Shown piece after piece: positions 62,339 through 64,000 of a stretch of 64,000 nucleotides of DNA; position 1 is the first letter of the stretch; each line of letters opens with the position of its first letter. A program made the translations under genes and the position numbers. The notes below the pieces were generated by a model. That model was not told the origin of the DNA, did not search any database, and was given only the letters and a program-made list of their open reading frames with translations. Source of the stretch: Planktothrix agardhii NIES-204 (GTDB lineage Bacteria > Cyanobacteriota > Cyanobacteriia > Cyanobacteriales > Microcoleaceae); assembly GCA_003609755.1 (NCBI GenBank), contig AP017991.1, forward strand, positions 2,063,501 through 2,127,500, read 5' to 3'.

Positions 62339-63170
62339 TATTAAGTTTAAAGTTGGCTTCTTTTGAGCCAGAAACTTCTATAGAATAATCTCCACTAATG
62401 GGTAATTCTCCTTGCCAAGTTTTGCTATTTTTAATAGTACCAATATTTTTACCATTAGGATCTAAAATATTAATATCAACTGTTCCTTCCTTTACATCAA
62501 CGGACATCTTTTGTCCGGCGGCACATTCTAATTTATATTGTCGTTTTTCCGTGGGTTTAATCATACCTGTAACCGTTGTTCCCGTCGCTCCTGGGTCAAA
62601 TTTAACCCTTTCGGTAGCGTTATTTGCTTGAGGAGAAATAGACGGAGTTGGGGTCGAAGTTGGGGTCGGAGTTGGGGAAGTGGTGGGAGAATTAGCAAAA
62701 GGAGGTAGGGGTTGTAAGGGTTGTGTTCCTGTCGCACCATGAGACCCTAAACTCATTTTTAGATCAAAAGTTGTCGCCCCTTTTAAAGCTGTTAAAACGA
62801 TTGTATATTGACCTGTTTGGGGTAAATATTTAGTTTTAATTAGTTGTCTATCGGGTGCATAAACCCAAATACATAAGTTATCTTCCGTCCGATAATTTAA
62901 CTGTTGACCCGCTTTAGCAGAAAATTGATAAGCTAAATAACTTCCTTGGCGAATTTGGCCAGATTCTTTGGTATTAATAGCAGTTAAATTGATTAACTTA
63001 ATATTAGGCGGAGCTATATTTCCTGAAGGTTGTTCAGAACATTGTTGAATTTTATCCGATGAACTAGAGTTAACAATATTCATCGTCGTCGAAAGTTGTC
63101 GCCAATGTTCCGAGAGAATTTCACAACCCGTTAATAAAAACAATAATAAAAATAAACCTACTTTTCTCAT
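62319..63170 (-). CDS. Lipoprotein with pre-peptidase-like beta domains
   Basis: A 283-residue exported lipoprotein (start MRKVGLFLLLFLLTGCEIL at 63170, lipobox LLTGC). Residues about 50-145 and 195-283 are two all-beta modules of the pre-peptidase/PPC type (GQQLNYRTEDNLCIWVYAPD, GDYSIEVSG), with a Pro/Thr/Ser linker between (TSPTPTPTSTPTPSISP). It would be anchored in an outer or inner membrane and interact extracellularly or in the periplasm. No enzyme motif is present. Two cysteines (IQQCSE, NLCIWV) may be paired. Confidence 0.75.
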   Translation of the reverse strand: MRKVGLFLLLFLLTGCEILSEHWRQLSTTMNIVNSSSSDKIQQCSEQPSGNIAPPNIKLINLTAINTKESGQIRQGSYLAYQFSAKAGQQLNYRTEDNLCIWVYAPDRQLIKTKYLPQTGQYTIVLTALKGATTFDLKMSLGSHGATGTQPLQPLPPFANSPTTSPTPTPTSTPTPSISPQANNATERVKFDPGATGTTVTGMIKPTEKRQYKLECAAGQKMSVDVKEGTVDINILDPNGKNIGTIKNSKTWQGELPISGDYSIEVSGSKEANFKLNIDVPAL

Positions 63171-63211
63171 AAAAATATCACTATCCATTAAATTTGATCC
63201 TGAATTTTAAT

Positions 63212-64000
63212 TTAACTTAACCGTTGTTTGATCCATAAACCAAATAAAGGTAAAGCTAATTGATAGCCTAATTCTGAACCATAAATTAAGCCTTTATGTT
63301 GTAAACCAATAATCGCCCCTTGTAAACTGCCACCTCGGGATAAATGATGTTTAGTAATATATTCTCGACTTTGGGGTTTGTCCGTGGGATCTAAGGCTAA
63401 AGACTCTAATAATTGGGCTTGAGAAGATGGAAGTAATACTAACAAAGACTCAAATACCGTTGAAAAATCTGCTAATAATTCCTGTAAGGTTTCTTCAATT
63501 TCCCGATTTCCAATTAGACCATTTGTGCTTTTAACTTTACACAAGCGACGCACTAAAGCCGAAGCATCTCCAATATGTCCTTGCACCGCTTCTAAGAAGT
63601 ATTTTAAAGATTGCGATCGCGGATCAAAAGTCAAATTTTCTCGATGTAAAACCCCATGAGCCCAAGCTGCAACCACATCATTTGATAAGGGCGTTAACTG
63701 CACAATATCTAAATTTTGGTGAAACTCCTCTTGATTACTTGTTTCAGCTAAAGTAGCAACTAAAACATAACTCACAGAATTTTGCTGTTGAATTTCTTGG
63801 CGCAATAATTTTTCCCAATTTCCCTGTCGATCCCAAGAGCGAATATGGGGAAACCCTTGCAAAATTAATACCACTTGTCGCTCAACAAATTCTGCTAACT
63901 GTTGGGGAAAATGAATTAATAATTGATAGGCTTGCCACACATCTTCCGGTTTGGCAATTAACCGCAAACTTTTGGCCATATTTCCCTGCCAGGAAAAAAA
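63212..64000 (-). CDS. Partial AAA-type ATPase-like protein (C-terminal part)
   Basis: The frame is open to the right edge of the window, so the start lies beyond it; an internal ATG at 63979 is probably not the true start because coding sequence (SWQGNMAKSLRLI) continues before it. Visible: FVERQVVLILQGFPHIRSWD, YVLVATLAETSNQEEF (a sensor-1-like strand), VVAAWAHGVL and a C-terminal winged-helix-like region (YITKHHLSRGGSLQGAIIGL). This fits the C-terminal half of an AAA/STAND ATPase with the P-loop off-window. Its function is unknown. Confidence 0.6.
   Translation of the reverse strand, partial: FFSWQGNMAKSLRLIAKPEDVWQAYQLLIHFPQQLAEFVERQVVLILQGFPHIRSWDRQGNWEKLLRQEIQQQNSVSYVLVATLAETSNQEEFHQNLDIVQLTPLSNDVVAAWAHGVLHRENLTFDPRSQSLKYFLEAVQGHIGDASALVRRLCKVKSTNGLIGNREIEETLQELLADFSTVFESLLVLLPSSQAQLLESLALDPTDKPQSREYITKHHLSRGGSLQGAIIGLQHKGLIYGSELGYQLALPLFGLWIKQRLS

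Noticed and set aside
63979-63979. ATG at 63979 as the start of the last gene
   Set aside because: The frame continues to the window edge with coding-like residues, and the P-loop expected for the family is missing downstream of it.

Overview
The window looks like chromosome of a filamentous, non-heterocystous cyanobacterium of the Planktothrix/Microcoleaceae type. The evidence is the GC-poor coding style, frequent HIP1 octamers (GCGATCGC), a psb34 (ssl1498-type) photosystem II assembly gene, a PEP-CTERM protein, hopanoid genes and several families of cyanobacterial dispersed repeats. The genus is inference. No rRNA, tRNA or CRISPR array was seen.

Layout. 0-4.9 kb is accessory DNA: an unrecognised protein with a hydrophobic core, a baseplate/tail-fibre-like protein, a beta/gamma-crystallin-like fragment, a MITE, and a decayed YefM/YoeB toxin-antitoxin pair abutting an IS4-type transposase tail. 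4.9-9.8 kb holds a 2Fe-2S protein, cimA, comM and a PEP-CTERM protein. 9.85-20.2 kb is the most distinctive part, a secretion locus. It encodes a parvulin-type PPIase, a 7 x 76-residue repeat protein with an RTX tail, a small Ser-rich protein, two double-glycine-leader peptides, a HetP-family protein, an HlyD adaptor and a HetC-like cNMP/C39/ABC exporter. A palindrome of the form TGCCA-N3-TGGCA lies upstream of three of its transcription units.

20.6-28.6 kb carries a YdcF protein, a small exported protein, an RND pump, hpnA-hpnH, an orphan metal ABC permease and an unknown exported protein. 28.6-39.4 kb holds a Ski2-like helicase, an aspartoacylase-family protein, a flavin reductase, a kinase with two duplicated response regulators, a TnpB scar and a TPR protein. 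39.6-44.7 kb is psb34, thiG, a sulfurtransferase, a nucleoside transporter and der. 44.9-64 kb mixes defence and accessory genes (ISP-type methylase/nuclease, Uma2, a Type II restriction-modification pair, CHAT-FHA) with core functions (glgX, a flavin disulfide reductase, an amino-acid binding protein) and several pseudogenes.

The secretion genes can be read as one system. The exporter's C39 peptidase would cut the double-glycine leaders, HlyD would bridge to an outer-membrane channel not encoded here, the RTX repeat protein and PPIase are plausible cargo and chaperone, and the shared palindrome suggests one regulator. HetC and HetP are known as a neighbouring pair in heterocyst formers; here a related pair sits beside candidate peptide substrates. 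At least two MITE families, several short tandem repeats and GC-rich hairpins are scattered through the spacers; in two cases a repeat supplies the 3' end of a reading frame.
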